NCBI GenBank assembly: GCA_020436835.1
Contig: JAGQWZ010000184.1
Coordinates: forward strand, 1-64,000
From: Saprospiraceae bacterium
GTDB lineage: Bacteria; Bacteroidota; Bacteroidia; Chitinophagales; Saprospiraceae
Length of the DNA: 64,000 bases
Direction: 5' to 3'
How positions within the stretch are numbered: position 1 is the first letter of the stretch; every line of letters begins with the position of its first letter. Below are positions 53,683-62,424 of this stretch, piece after piece. Made by a program: the position numbers and the translations under genes. The notes under the pieces were generated by a model. That model was given only the letters and a program-made list of their open reading frames with translations, was not told where the DNA came from and did no database searches.

Positions 53683-54867
53683 TTAATGATCCTTCAACCA
53701 ACTCTGGGGATCTAATAGTTCCTTACCATGCCAGATTTCCAGGTGAATCTGGCCAGTGCCATCAAGATTTCTGGATAAACCAATGGTCTCACCGGTTTTG
53801 ATCTTTTCACCCTTGCCCACCGTGATCGTCGATAAGTAGGAATATACCGAATAATAAGCACCATGAGAAATGATTACCATATGATCATAGCCGGGGATGT
53901 ACTGTTGTCCGACAACCGTGCCATCAAACACTGCCTTGACCACCGCTCCCGGATCAGTACTAATATCAACACCGTTGTTGACAATGGTCACATTTCGAAG
54001 AGTCGGATGTACCTGCCGTCCGAAAGCTTTTACAATCAGACCCCGGCTCACCGGCCAGGGAAGACTTCCCTTATTTGAAGCAAATGAAGACGAGAGCCTG
54101 GTCATGGCTGGAGTCAAAGGCATATTTTTCCGTTCTTCACTTGTACTGGCAATAGCGTTTAAAATAGCAGACTTCAACTTAGCCTGAGCTTGCCGGTGTT
54201 CTTTCAAATTGGTATTTAAACGTGAGGCCTCTTTGCTCAGGCCTTTTAAAGCTCCCTTATGCCTTTCCACGTCCTGATTCAGAATTTTTCGCTCATGCTC
54301 TTCGCTGGCAAGAGCCTTATCTCTATCTGCTTCCAAGTGTTTTAGCTTTTGCAGCTCCAGGTCAATTCCCTTAACAGTCTCCGTTATCTGATGCAATTGA
54401 TTACCCACCCCATCATTCAGTTGTCTTAAATACCTCCAACGCCGGTACAGTTGCGGCAGACTTTGTGCGGTAAACAAAAACACCCAACGATTTTTCAGCA
54501 GTTTAGATCGATAGGAAGTCCGAAGCACCTTTCCGTAAGCATCGGTCAGATTATTCTTCTGTTCCTTCAGTTTTGCAATCTCCGATTCGCTTATCTTCTC
54601 TTTCTTCCTGATTTCATGGAGTTCGGCTGAAATACTTTGAATTAATAACTGGCGGGATTCGATCTTCTTTGCCAGCAGCGCTATTTGCCATTCTGTATCC
54701 TTCCGGCGATCTTTGTTTTCCGAAAGGAGCTTATTGGCATATGCAATCTTTTCTTCCAGTTTTGCCTGTTCTTTTTTTAACTTATCTACACTCGACTGGG
54801 CGAAAGACAAACCGGCAATCAGGAAACAAAAAATCAATACTCCGGACCATTTAATCAGTCCGTTCAT
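53683..54867 (-). CDS. EnvC-like coiled-coil protein with degenerate M23/LytM domain
   Basis: From the ATG at 54867 this is a 394-residue protein; an upstream ATG at 54912 would hide the signal peptide. It has a signal peptide (KWSGVLIFCFLIAGLSFAQ), a long coiled coil (about residues 25-255) and a C-terminal LytM fold. Peptidase-active M23 domains carry HxxxD and HxH. Here the first reads NNGVDI, and the YAHL position reads YSYL, although a late HLEIW is kept. It is therefore probably an activator of amidases, like E. coli EnvC, in septal peptidoglycan splitting. It overlaps the DUF4292 gene by 17 bp. Confidence 0.88.
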   Translation of the reverse strand: MNGLIKWSGVLIFCFLIAGLSFAQSSVDKLKKEQAKLEEKIAYANKLLSENKDRRKDTEWQIALLAKKIESRQLLIQSISAELHEIRKKEKISESEIAKLKEQKNNLTDAYGKVLRTSYRSKLLKNRWVFLFTAQSLPQLYRRWRYLRQLNDGVGNQLHQITETVKGIDLELQKLKHLEADRDKALASEEHERKILNQDVERHKGALKGLSKEASRLNTNLKEHRQAQAKLKSAILNAIASTSEERKNMPLTPAMTRLSSSFASNKGSLPWPVSRGLIVKAFGRQVHPTLRNVTIVNNGVDISTDPGAVVKAVFDGTVVGQQYIPGYDHMVIISHGAYYSVYSYLSTITVGKGEKIKTGETIGLSRNLDGTGQIHLEIWHGKELLDPQSWLKDH

Positions 54868-55627
54868 AGTGCTTGGGAATTTCAAATGGAGCCTTTTTCT
54901 TTTCGGTGTCAATATCGGAGAAATTTAACTGAATACTAGCAAGATGTGTATCATCTTTTTTTATAATATATTGACGAAAATAGGAAAAATCCCGGGATTG
55001 TATGCCACTGCGAAAATCATCATAGCTGGCACTTACCTGGTAACGACTTTGTTGGTCGGTGACTTCGACCAGATCCGTTCGCAAGCGTTCGGGATTAATT
55101 TGTTCTGATAGTATGATCGGACTGAGATCCTGTGAAATCAGGTAGTGATCTTTCGAGAACTGAAATTCAAAAGGTCTCTTGTCATCGATAATACTATTAC
55201 CAAGTAGAAGTTGTTCTAATTGATGATAACTGGCGGGAATCTCATATGATTGATTAAAGTTGTCATAGCTCTCAGCCACATACGATTTTTCCCATCGATT
55301 GATCGCAAATATGGAATCCGGCCTGATCAATATCCTTGCCACTTCATAGCTCAGAAAGGATGCGGAGATCCAGATATAATTGCTTTCCTTCATGCGAAGT
55401 TGGGCAACAAAACTGACCCGCTGATCTCCATCATCATACTTGATCCTGGCCCGGGCATTGAAGTCAGCCGCTTCAACCTTCTGCTCTCTGAGATGCCTCA
55501 GTACATAATCAGCACTTCTGAGCTTTGGAACTTCTGCGACGGCACCTTTTTTTGCGGTACCACAACTGAATGTACCAATGACGAGCAATAAGAACAATAG
55601 AAGAGTAACCGGATGCCTGAAGATCAT
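54851..55627 (-). CDS. DUF4292 lipoprotein
   Basis: This 258-residue protein has a signal sequence with a lipobox-like ending (LLVIGTFSC, Cys22), so it should be an envelope lipoprotein. The mature part, with FNARARIKYDDGDQRVSFVAQLRM and YIWISASFLSYEVARILI, matches DUF4292, a LolA-like beta-rich Bacteroidota family; the role is unproven. It begins within the end of the TPR gene (4-bp overlap) and overlaps the EnvC-like gene, so the three genes form one operon. Confidence 0.85.
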   Translation of the reverse strand: MIFRHPVTLLLFLLLVIGTFSCGTAKKGAVAEVPKLRSADYVLRHLREQKVEAADFNARARIKYDDGDQRVSFVAQLRMKESNYIWISASFLSYEVARILIRPDSIFAINRWEKSYVAESYDNFNQSYEIPASYHQLEQLLLGNSIIDDKRPFEFQFSKDHYLISQDLSPIILSEQINPERLRTDLVEVTDQQSRYQVSASYDDFRSGIQSRDFSYFRQYIIKKDDTHLASIQLNFSDIDTEKKKAPFEIPKHYERTD

Positions 55628-57339
55628 TGCTGTTCAATAAGTTTTTCCTCTTCAATTTTTCGATCTAGCCATTTGGAACCCATCCCGGTTTCCCTGGCGT
55701 CTCTCCAAAACTTAACTGCCTTTTCCTTCTGGTCAGATTTATAGAGGATATCTCCGTATTTCTCCAGAATGTAACCATACTGGTCTCCCCCTTGTTTTAC
55801 TGATTTTTCCATCCACTCTCGTGCCGCGTCCAGATTCTGTGCACGGTATGCAATCCACGCTTTCGTTGCCATATATCGGGGGTTCTTATCATCCTTTGAC
55901 AATGCCTTGTCTATCATTTTATCCGCTTCGCTGAGCCGCTCCCCCCTTTCTGCCAGGCAAGAACTATAATCATTAAGGATTCTGGTGTCTGCCGGACTTA
56001 TCAACAGGGCATTGTCATAGGATTCGGTTGATGCTTCATAATCGCGAACCTCATGATAAGCTTTGCCGAGGAGAGCCAGAATATTTAACTTCAGATCATT
56101 CCTTTTTCCCACCATCAGTAGAGCCTGTTCCAAACCATCCAAAGCATCTTCGTATTCCTGAAGATTCATGTGACCTAAACCATTCAAATAGTAGATCAGA
56201 GACTGGTTGGGAAAAATCTCCATTGCTTCTTCAGAGGTCTTCACCAGATCTTGCATTTGACCGGTTTCCACCTGAAGTCCAAGCAATTGCTCCCACACGA
56301 TGTAATTCGATTCATCAAACTCCAGCGTCTTTTTGTAATAGTCTATCGCCTTTGCATCTTCTCCCGCGATAGATAGCATGTCTGCATGCAGGGCATAAGC
56401 TTTTGCCTCATCCGGATGTGCCTTTTCAAGCAATTGCACCAGGTCCATCATTGCAGACATGACCACCGGATCTTTTTCTTTCTGCAATTGTCTAACATAG
56501 GGCATCAGTTCGGCAATCTTTACATCTATTCCAGCATCGGGATTTTCAATGATGGGCTTTATAGAAGAAAGATAGCCTCCATCGTTCCCTTCCTTCTTAA
56601 AGCTACTGGCCAGGGCAACATTTGCTCTGGCATCCTGGGGATTGATCACCAGGATCTGTTTGTATACATCTTCTGCCTGTGATTCTTTTCCAATCTGTTT
56701 TAAATAGGATGCCAGCACGTGACGATATTCGGTGCTTTGCGGGTAATGGTTAGCAAGCATTTCGAGTACTTCAACCGCTTTTGATTTCTTGCCCATCTGT
56801 TTATAAAGGTCATGCTTGGCATAAGCGGTCTTTTCCGTCATACCCACTTTTCCTTCAAGTTCATCGAGTATTTCGACAGCTCTTCCCAACTGATTGGCTT
56901 TGGCATATAACCACGCCTTCCGCTCCAGATCGTAGTAATTATCCGGATCCAATCTGGTAATCGTCTCATATAGTTCAGCGGCCAGATCAAATTTTTTATC
57001 GTCAGTGAAGATTTTTGCTTTCAGGTCCAGGTACCATCGATTGGAGGGGTCAATACCCAGGGCAAGATTAATATAGTGCAGTGCATCCTGGTAGTTCTTT
57101 TCACGGACTAAGATTTCCGCCAGCTCATAGGCTGCAACGTCATGATTCCGGTATTTCTTCAGCAGCTGTTCAAAAAGGCTCTTCGCGGCATCCAGATCGC
57201 CCAGAAGTTTATATTTCTTGGCGTTGATAAATTGCTTTTCGACGGATACTTGTTCTTCAGAATATCTCTTGTCAGTCGTTTGTGCTGACAAACTGTCCAG
57301 AAAAATGATGCTTAGCAAGCCGATAATTATGAAGCGCAC
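55624..57339 (-). CDS. Exported TPR-repeat protein
   Basis: This 571-residue protein has a signal peptide (MRFIIIGLLSIIFLDSLSAQ) with a GTG start. About twelve to fourteen tetratricopeptide repeats run from residue 30 to the end, with typical helix pairs such as GDLDAAKSLFEQLLKKYRNH. It is likely a periplasmic scaffold. In Bacteroidota, TPR proteins followed by DUF4292 and an M23 domain gene are a common neighbourhood, so a link with cell-wall remodelling or outer-membrane assembly is possible but inferred. It is the first gene of this three-gene unit. Confidence 0.88.
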   Translation of the reverse strand: MRFIIIGLLSIIFLDSLSAQTTDKRYSEEQVSVEKQFINAKKYKLLGDLDAAKSLFEQLLKKYRNHDVAAYELAEILVREKNYQDALHYINLALGIDPSNRWYLDLKAKIFTDDKKFDLAAELYETITRLDPDNYYDLERKAWLYAKANQLGRAVEILDELEGKVGMTEKTAYAKHDLYKQMGKKSKAVEVLEMLANHYPQSTEYRHVLASYLKQIGKESQAEDVYKQILVINPQDARANVALASSFKKEGNDGGYLSSIKPIIENPDAGIDVKIAELMPYVRQLQKEKDPVVMSAMMDLVQLLEKAHPDEAKAYALHADMLSIAGEDAKAIDYYKKTLEFDESNYIVWEQLLGLQVETGQMQDLVKTSEEAMEIFPNQSLIYYLNGLGHMNLQEYEDALDGLEQALLMVGKRNDLKLNILALLGKAYHEVRDYEASTESYDNALLISPADTRILNDYSSCLAERGERLSEADKMIDKALSKDDKNPRYMATKAWIAYRAQNLDAAREWMEKSVKQGGDQYGYILEKYGDILYKSDQKEKAVKFWRDARETGMGSKWLDRKIEEEKLIEQQ

Positions 57340-57465
57340 AAGATCTCTATTTATGTTTGAAAGATAACGTTAACCAAAGATGTACCATTGTCCCTAAGGA
57401 ACAAATGCTAGAATCCCGGAGGTAAATTTAAGGGTAAAATCACGAAAACATGCCAGGCGACTTTC

Positions 57466-58899
57466 TCAATCGACTAACGTGATTTTGAGGAAATTGGTTC
57501 TGAAACGCCGATGTAAAGGCATCGAACCGGTATTTACCAGATAATCTCCCTGCTTTACTGCCTTTGACTCCTTCAGGATCATTGTCACATCTGCGATGGT
57601 TTCGTCAGTCGAAGTAAACTTATCATAGAAAAATGGAATAACACCCCAAACGAGACTGAGAGCGCAAAGAGTGGGATAGGCGTTGGAAAAGATAAATATT
57701 TTACAAGCCGGCCGGTAGCTGGAGATCTTAAATGCAGTATACCCCGAAATTGTGATGCCTGCTATACCTTTGGCCCGTATATCATCCGCAGTTTTACCCG
57801 CATTGATACAAATGACATCCGAATAATAGGTGGGTGATTTTCTAGACGCTTTTGCTCTTTTTGAAGTCAGATCATAGTTCTTTTCAGCCTCGATTATAAT
57901 TTTAGTCATTGCCTCAATGACTTTCACCGGATGTTTCCCCATGGCCGTTTCTCCACTGAGCATCACCGCATCCGTTCCATCCAAAACGGCATTTGCCACA
58001 TCTAAGATCTCAGCCCGGGTGGGAAAAGGATTGGTGATCATACTATCCATCAATTGAGTGGCAACGATGACCGGAGTACCTCGCTGCAGACACTTTCCGA
58101 TAATTATTTTTTGCATGGAGGGAAGTCGCTCCATCGGTACTTCTACGCCCAGGTCCCCCCGGGCTATCATAATTCCATCAGACTGCTTGATTATGGCATC
58201 TATATCTTCAATTGCCTGTGGTTTTTCAATTTTTGAAATCACCTTGGCTTTATGACCTACTTCCCGGATCTTCTCCTGAAGTTTACGCACTTCTTTTGCG
58301 GTCCTGACAAATGATAATGCTATCCAATTGATGGGTTGGGTGAGTATGTAATCAAGGTCTTCCAGGTCTTTTTCGGTCAGGGAAGGAATCGAGATGGAAG
58401 TCTCGGGCAGATTCACTCCCTTGCGGGATGAAATATGAAATCCATGGACAACAGAGAGTTTTACCTTATCCTTCTTATTGGTCTCCAGCACCTGTAGGAC
58501 TACTTTTCCATCATCCAGGATGATCCGTTCTCCCGGTTGCACATCGGTGGCAAAGTTCTCGTAGCTTATATAGATTTTCTCCCGTGTACCAAGGCAGGGC
58601 TCGGTCACGAAGGTCAGCAAATCCCCACTCTGAATTGGAAAGCCATCTCCTTCCAGATCGCCAATTCTGATCTTTGGCCCCTGGAGATCGGCAAGGATAC
58701 CAGTAAAGAGATTGTACCGGTCATTGATTTTAATGATTGAATCAATGACTTCCTGGTGCTGCTCATGACTACCATGAGAAAAGTTTAGTCTGAAGACATT
58801 CACCCCGGCTTGAACCAATGCGAGCAAGGCATCATAAGAACTGGAAGCAGGACCCACTGTGGCGACAATCTTGGTATTTCGTTGTTTTGTGCCGTTCAT
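57466..58899 (-). CDS. pyk: Pyruvate kinase
   Basis: Pyruvate kinase makes ATP and pyruvate from phosphoenolpyruvate. The 477-residue protein begins RNTKIVATVGPASSSYDAL, has ADLQGPKIRIGDL, the catalytic-lysine motif VISKIEKPQAIE and metal-binding MIARGDLGVEVP, and the domain signature MLSGETAMGKHP. The length is normal, and the C-terminal effector domain is present. The start is ATG, and a well-formed minus-strand promoter lies 24 bp upstream. Confidence 0.97.
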   Translation of the reverse strand: MNGTKQRNTKIVATVGPASSSYDALLALVQAGVNVFRLNFSHGSHEQHQEVIDSIIKINDRYNLFTGILADLQGPKIRIGDLEGDGFPIQSGDLLTFVTEPCLGTREKIYISYENFATDVQPGERIILDDGKVVLQVLETNKKDKVKLSVVHGFHISSRKGVNLPETSISIPSLTEKDLEDLDYILTQPINWIALSFVRTAKEVRKLQEKIREVGHKAKVISKIEKPQAIEDIDAIIKQSDGIMIARGDLGVEVPMERLPSMQKIIIGKCLQRGTPVIVATQLMDSMITNPFPTRAEILDVANAVLDGTDAVMLSGETAMGKHPVKVIEAMTKIIIEAEKNYDLTSKRAKASRKSPTYYSDVICINAGKTADDIRAKGIAGITISGYTAFKISSYRPACKIFIFSNAYPTLCALSLVWGVIPFFYDKFTSTDETIADVTMILKESKAVKQGDYLVNTGSMPLHRRFRTNFLKITLVD

Positions 58900-58922
58900 C
58901 TGTTTGGCTTAGGTTAAGTCGG

Positions 58923-58953
58923 CAAAGGTAATATCCATAAAAATCTAATCAAA
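58923..58953 (-). promoter_or_regulatory. Bacteroidota-type promoter of pyk
   Basis: On the minus strand TTTG (58950-58953) and TACCTTTG (58923-58930) are 19 bp apart, matching the -33/-7 pattern TTTG-N17-23-TAnnTTTG. The pyk start codon is 23 bp downstream. Confidence 0.8.
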
Positions 58954-59042
58954 GGTGAATCTTTCTTTATTCTTTTATGTTGGAGCTATCGTGGTAGAAA
59001 TGGGGATATAAGCGGGGACATTTGCAAAAAAAAGAAAAAAAA

Positions 59043-59074
59043 TTGCCTCTGGACAGGTGAATACTTTATTTTTG
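59043..59074 (+). promoter_or_regulatory. Promoter of acpP
   Basis: TATTTTTG at 59067-59074 matches the -7 consensus, and TTG at 59043-59045 stands 21 bp upstream. The acpP start codon is 34 bp downstream. Confidence 0.75.
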
Positions 59075-59108
59075 CCTCACATTTTTATTAACCTAATAAT
59101 AAGTAGTT

Positions 59109-59348
59109 ATGTCGAGTATTGCTGACAGAGTTACCAAAATCATTGTGGATAAGCTCGGAGTGGATGAATCTGAAGTTACTCCAGAAGCCAGTTTCACCAA
59201 TGATCTTGGAGCGGATTCTCTTGACACTGTAGAGTTGATCATGGAGTTCGAAAAGGAATTCGATCTCTCTATTCCGGATGAGCAAGCCGAAAACATCCAG
59301 ACGGTAGGTCAAGCTATTGAATACATCGAAAAGTCTTCAAAAGAATAG
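59109..59348 (+). CDS. acpP: Acyl carrier protein
   Basis: This 79-residue acidic protein carries growing acyl chains on a phosphopantetheine arm. The attachment site is Ser37 in [10 protein letters not shown]. The helix after it ([14 protein letters not shown]) matches other acyl carrier proteins. It has its own promoter and is followed by an intrinsic terminator before fabF, which should allow more ACP than FabF to be made. Confidence 0.98.
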   Translation: MSSIADRVTKIIVDKLGVDESEVTPEASFTNDLGADSLDTVELIMEFEKEFDLSIPDEQAENIQTVGQAIEYIEKSSKE

Positions 59349-59432
59349 ACATGCAGGTTGTCTGGCGCCGCAGGGTTTGCCGACCCTGATGATGACCAAA
59401 TCAAGACAGCAACCGTTGTGAAAATGGTATAG

Positions 59433-59475
59433 ATCCACGAATGAGCTACAAATCATTTGTGGATTTTTTATTTTT
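59433..59475 (+). terminator. Intrinsic terminator between acpP and fabF
   Basis: A 12-bp stem pairs ATCCACGAATGA (59433-59444) with TCATTTGTGGAT (59453-59464), counting one G-T pair, around an 8-nt loop. TTTTTATTTTT follows. It ends 25 bp before fabF. Confidence 0.88.
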
Positions 59476-59499
59476 ACACCCTCTACTAAAAATTCTCCT

Positions 59500-60738
59500 A
59501 TGCGAAGAGTCGTGGTCACTGGTCTGGGTGCCCTTACCCCTATCGGAAACAATGTACAGGAATATACCCAAGGTCTTAAACAGGGATTAAGTGGAGCTGC
59601 TCACATCACCCACTTCGATGCCAGTGCTTTCAAGACTCATTTCGCTTGTGAGGTCAAAGACATTGACATGCAGGAGTTTATCGATGCCCGGGAGGTCCGG
59701 CGACTCGATAAATTCACCCAATATGCATTGGTGGTTGCAGCAGAAGCTCTGCAAGATTCAGGATTAGAACTTGACCGGATCGATATGGACCGGGCGGGGG
59801 TGATCTGGGGAAGCGGCATAGGCGGTCTTAGGTCGCTTGAACAGGAGATTGAAGAAAATACAAATGCTGAAATACCTCGGTTCAATCCCTTTATGATTCC
59901 CAAGATGATAGCAGATATCGCGCCGGGTCATATTTCGATCAAATATGGCCTGCAAGGTGTCAACTTTGGAACAGTTTCCGCTTGTGCTTCGGCTACCCAT
60001 GCTTTTATCTGTGCACTGGACAATATCAGACTGGGAAGAGCGGATATTGTATTTACCGGTGGATCCGAAGCTGCGGTCACCCGGGCAGGAATCGGTGGAT
60101 TTGGATCAATGAAAGCTCTGTCTCAACGCAATGAAGACCCTGCTACCGCGTCCAGGCCATTTGATAAGGATCGGGATGGCTTTGTGCTGGGTGAAGGGGC
60201 AGGATGCCTGATTCTGGAGGAGTACGAGCATGCAAAGAAAAGAGGAGCCAAGATATATGCCGAGTTGGCAGGTGGTGGTATGACGGCTGATGCGTATCAT
60301 ATTACCGCCCCTCATCCTGAAGGCCGAGGTGCTTCGAAAGTAATGGAGCTCACCTTGCAGGACGCCAATCTGAATATAGACGAGGTAGATTACATTAATG
60401 TACATGGAACCTCAACCCCTTTAGGTGATGTGGCAGAACTTAAAGCGATCCGTTCTGTATTTGGTGATCACAGCTTTGATCTCAGCATCAGCTCCACAAA
60501 ATCGATGACCGGGCATCTGCTGGGTGCATCCGGTGCCGTCGAAGCAGTGGCGGCCCTGGTTGGCATGCAACAACAATTCATACCGCCTACCATCAATCAT
60601 TTTACTGATGATCCTGAGATTGATTCCCGGTTTAATCTTACCTTTAACGAAGCTCAGGAAAAGACCTTAAATGTGGTGCTCAGTAATACCTTTGGGTTCG
60701 GTGGGCACAATGCTTGTGTTATATTTAAAAAATTGTAG
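59500..60738 (+). CDS. fabF: 3-oxoacyl-ACP synthase II
   Basis: FabF elongates acyl-ACP with malonyl-ACP. The 412-residue protein has the thiolase-fold active site: Cys162 (VSACASATHA), His302 (NVHGTSTPLGD), Lys334 and His339 (STKSMTGHLLG). All are at the spacing of known FabF enzymes. The length is normal and the start is ATG. It lies between acpP and rnc, a frequent gene order in Bacteroidota. Read-through of the upstream terminator or an unseen promoter must supply its transcript. Confidence 0.97.
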   Translation: MRRVVVTGLGALTPIGNNVQEYTQGLKQGLSGAAHITHFDASAFKTHFACEVKDIDMQEFIDAREVRRLDKFTQYALVVAAEALQDSGLELDRIDMDRAGVIWGSGIGGLRSLEQEIEENTNAEIPRFNPFMIPKMIADIAPGHISIKYGLQGVNFGTVSACASATHAFICALDNIRLGRADIVFTGGSEAAVTRAGIGGFGSMKALSQRNEDPATASRPFDKDRDGFVLGEGAGCLILEEYEHAKKRGAKIYAELAGGGMTADAYHITAPHPEGRGASKVMELTLQDANLNIDEVDYINVHGTSTPLGDVAELKAIRSVFGDHSFDLSISSTKSMTGHLLGASGAVEAVAALVGMQQQFIPPTINHFTDDPEIDSRFNLTFNEAQEKTLNVVLSNTFGFGGHNACVIFKKL

Positions 60739-60746
60739 TCGAGGTT

Positions 60747-61487
60747 TTGACTTTGATAAAGAGATACTATAATTTTTTCCTATCACCAAATCGTGATCTA
60801 GCCAAACGACTGCGGCCGCTATTGGGTTTTACTCCCTCCAACATGACTCTTTTCCAGCAGGCTTTCTTCCACAAATCTAATAACCACACCGTCACCACCA
60901 AAGGGCACCGCTACAATAACGAACGCCTTGAATACCTCGGAGATGCGCTATTAAGTACGATTGTGGCGGAATACCTTTTTAAAAAATACCCAAATAGTGA
61001 TGAAGGCTTTCTGACCAAAATGAGGGCTAAGATTGTCAAGAGGAAAACATTGAACTATATCGGTGACGAAATGGGGCTTGACATGCTTTTACTCGAATAC
61101 AATAACACCAAATTGAGTAAATCCATGATGGGGAATGCCCTCGAGGCCTTGGTTGGTGCCGTTTATCTGGAAAGAGGCTACAATGCCACCAAACAGTTTG
61201 TCATCAATAAAATTCTCCGGTCTTACCTCGATATCCATGAGATGGAGCATAATGATGATAATTTTAAAAGCCAGTTGCTGGAATGGTGTCAAAAGAATGG
61301 CAAAGACGTGACCTACGAGGTATTGGACCGTTTCAAAGTCGATAAGCGTGACCGTTTTAAGGTGGCAGTCCTGGTCGATGGAGATCAGATGGCTGAAGCT
61401 GAAGACTATAATAAGAAAAGTGCGGAACAATCAGCTTCGGAGCTGGCTCTTCAAAGGATAGCCGACCAGAACGGTGAAACCACCTGA
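60747..61487 (+). CDS. rnc: Ribonuclease III
   Basis: RNase III cuts double-stranded RNA, including rRNA precursors. The 246-residue protein has the catalytic signature NERLEYLGDALL (residues 53-64), a downstream GNALEALVGAVYLERGY and a C-terminal double-stranded-RNA-binding domain ending AEQSASELALQRIADQ. No ATG lies near the 5' end, so a TTG at 60747 or 60753 must start it; GAGG at 60741-60744 favours 60753. It follows fabF by 8 bp and overlaps the next gene by 14 bp. Confidence 0.95.
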   Translation: MTLIKRYYNFFLSPNRDLAKRLRPLLGFTPSNMTLFQQAFFHKSNNHTVTTKGHRYNNERLEYLGDALLSTIVAEYLFKKYPNSDEGFLTKMRAKIVKRKTLNYIGDEMGLDMLLLEYNNTKLSKSMMGNALEALVGAVYLERGYNATKQFVINKILRSYLDIHEMEHNDDNFKSQLLEWCQKNGKDVTYEVLDRFKVDKRDRFKVAVLVDGDQMAEAEDYNKKSAEQSASELALQRIADQNGETT

Positions 61488-62424
61488 ATTTGTGACCTCT
61501 CCCTTCTTACCCGGTGAAGACCGGCAAATACTCATGGACAAGGGCATCGAACAACTGGAGATCTGGCTGTACGATGTGATCAAAATAGGACTTCTCCAAT
61601 ATGATTTCGCTGAACAGTCTGTCTTCGAAATATCTTCGCGTATGATCGATGCAAAATTGGGAGGTATCGCCCGGAGATTAAGAAGACTGGGCACGCTCAA
61701 TCGTGCCGATCCCGACTGGGTGGAGCAGGTACTTAGAATATTAGGTGACTTGTACTTGCTGGTATCTGCCTTTAAAAACAAAAAAGAACTCTCCTCCGGA
61801 TTGATTACTTCCCTGTATTCATTGGCAGGACTCAATATCAAAAAGACGGATCTGCTTTCTCTGGCACCGGTAGAAGATCATTGGTTGGTTTGTGGCGTCG
61901 AATTTGAGGAGGAGGAAAATCTGCGATCCCGGTTCACCTGGATCATGGGGGCAAAGAGCAAACGGACCGCTCTTTTGTTGGACTTTGCCTTTGGCCGGGT
62001 TGATTTTCAAACTCGGTACTTATTCAGGCATTCATATCAGGGTTCCCTATACTACTATCCAGGATCTTTTCCTATTAGAGCCCACCTTCAGGATCCCTTG
62101 GTGGTACGGAAGATCAAAACTTTTCCGGCATCTTTTGAGAATATTGAAAAATATCTCGACGTCTACGCACATGCAATCTCCCTTAATCCATGGATCACGG
62201 ATTTTCCAGTCTGCATAAGAAATGTCACCCTGCAGAAATCTGGAGAAAAATTTCTCATGGTGGATTCCGGAGGTCAGGTTCTGCCGGTAAAAAATTCACC
62301 AGATGACCTCTGGCCTGTTTATGCAGCATTGGGTTTGCAGAGTTGCAGTCTATTTGGGATTTGGGATGGCAAGGAAATCCGGATCCTTTCCTGGGATGAT
62401 GGTTTCGTTCACCAATCCCTTTAA
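61474..62424 (+). CDS. Orphan C-terminal domain of SWIM zinc-finger family
   Basis: This 316-residue protein starts at a GTG inside the end of rnc. Its sequence matches the region that follows the zinc finger in SWIM zinc-finger family proteins: IEQLEIWLYDVIKIGLLQYDF, AKLGGIARRLRRLG, then RFTWIMGAKSKRTALLLDFAFG and YYYPGSFPIRAHLQD. The SWIM CxC...CxH metal site itself is not in this frame. In related clusters the full protein stands beside MoxR and VWA genes; none is here. The gene is coupled to rnc and converges with the FGE-like gene by a 4-bp overlap. The function is unknown. Confidence 0.68.
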   Translation: MKPPEFVTSPFLPGEDRQILMDKGIEQLEIWLYDVIKIGLLQYDFAEQSVFEISSRMIDAKLGGIARRLRRLGTLNRADPDWVEQVLRILGDLYLLVSAFKNKKELSSGLITSLYSLAGLNIKKTDLLSLAPVEDHWLVCGVEFEEEENLRSRFTWIMGAKSKRTALLLDFAFGRVDFQTRYLFRHSYQGSLYYYPGSFPIRAHLQDPLVVRKIKTFPASFENIEKYLDVYAHAISLNPWITDFPVCIRNVTLQKSGEKFLMVDSGGQVLPVKNSPDDLWPVYAALGLQSCSLFGIWDGKEIRILSWDDGFVHQSL

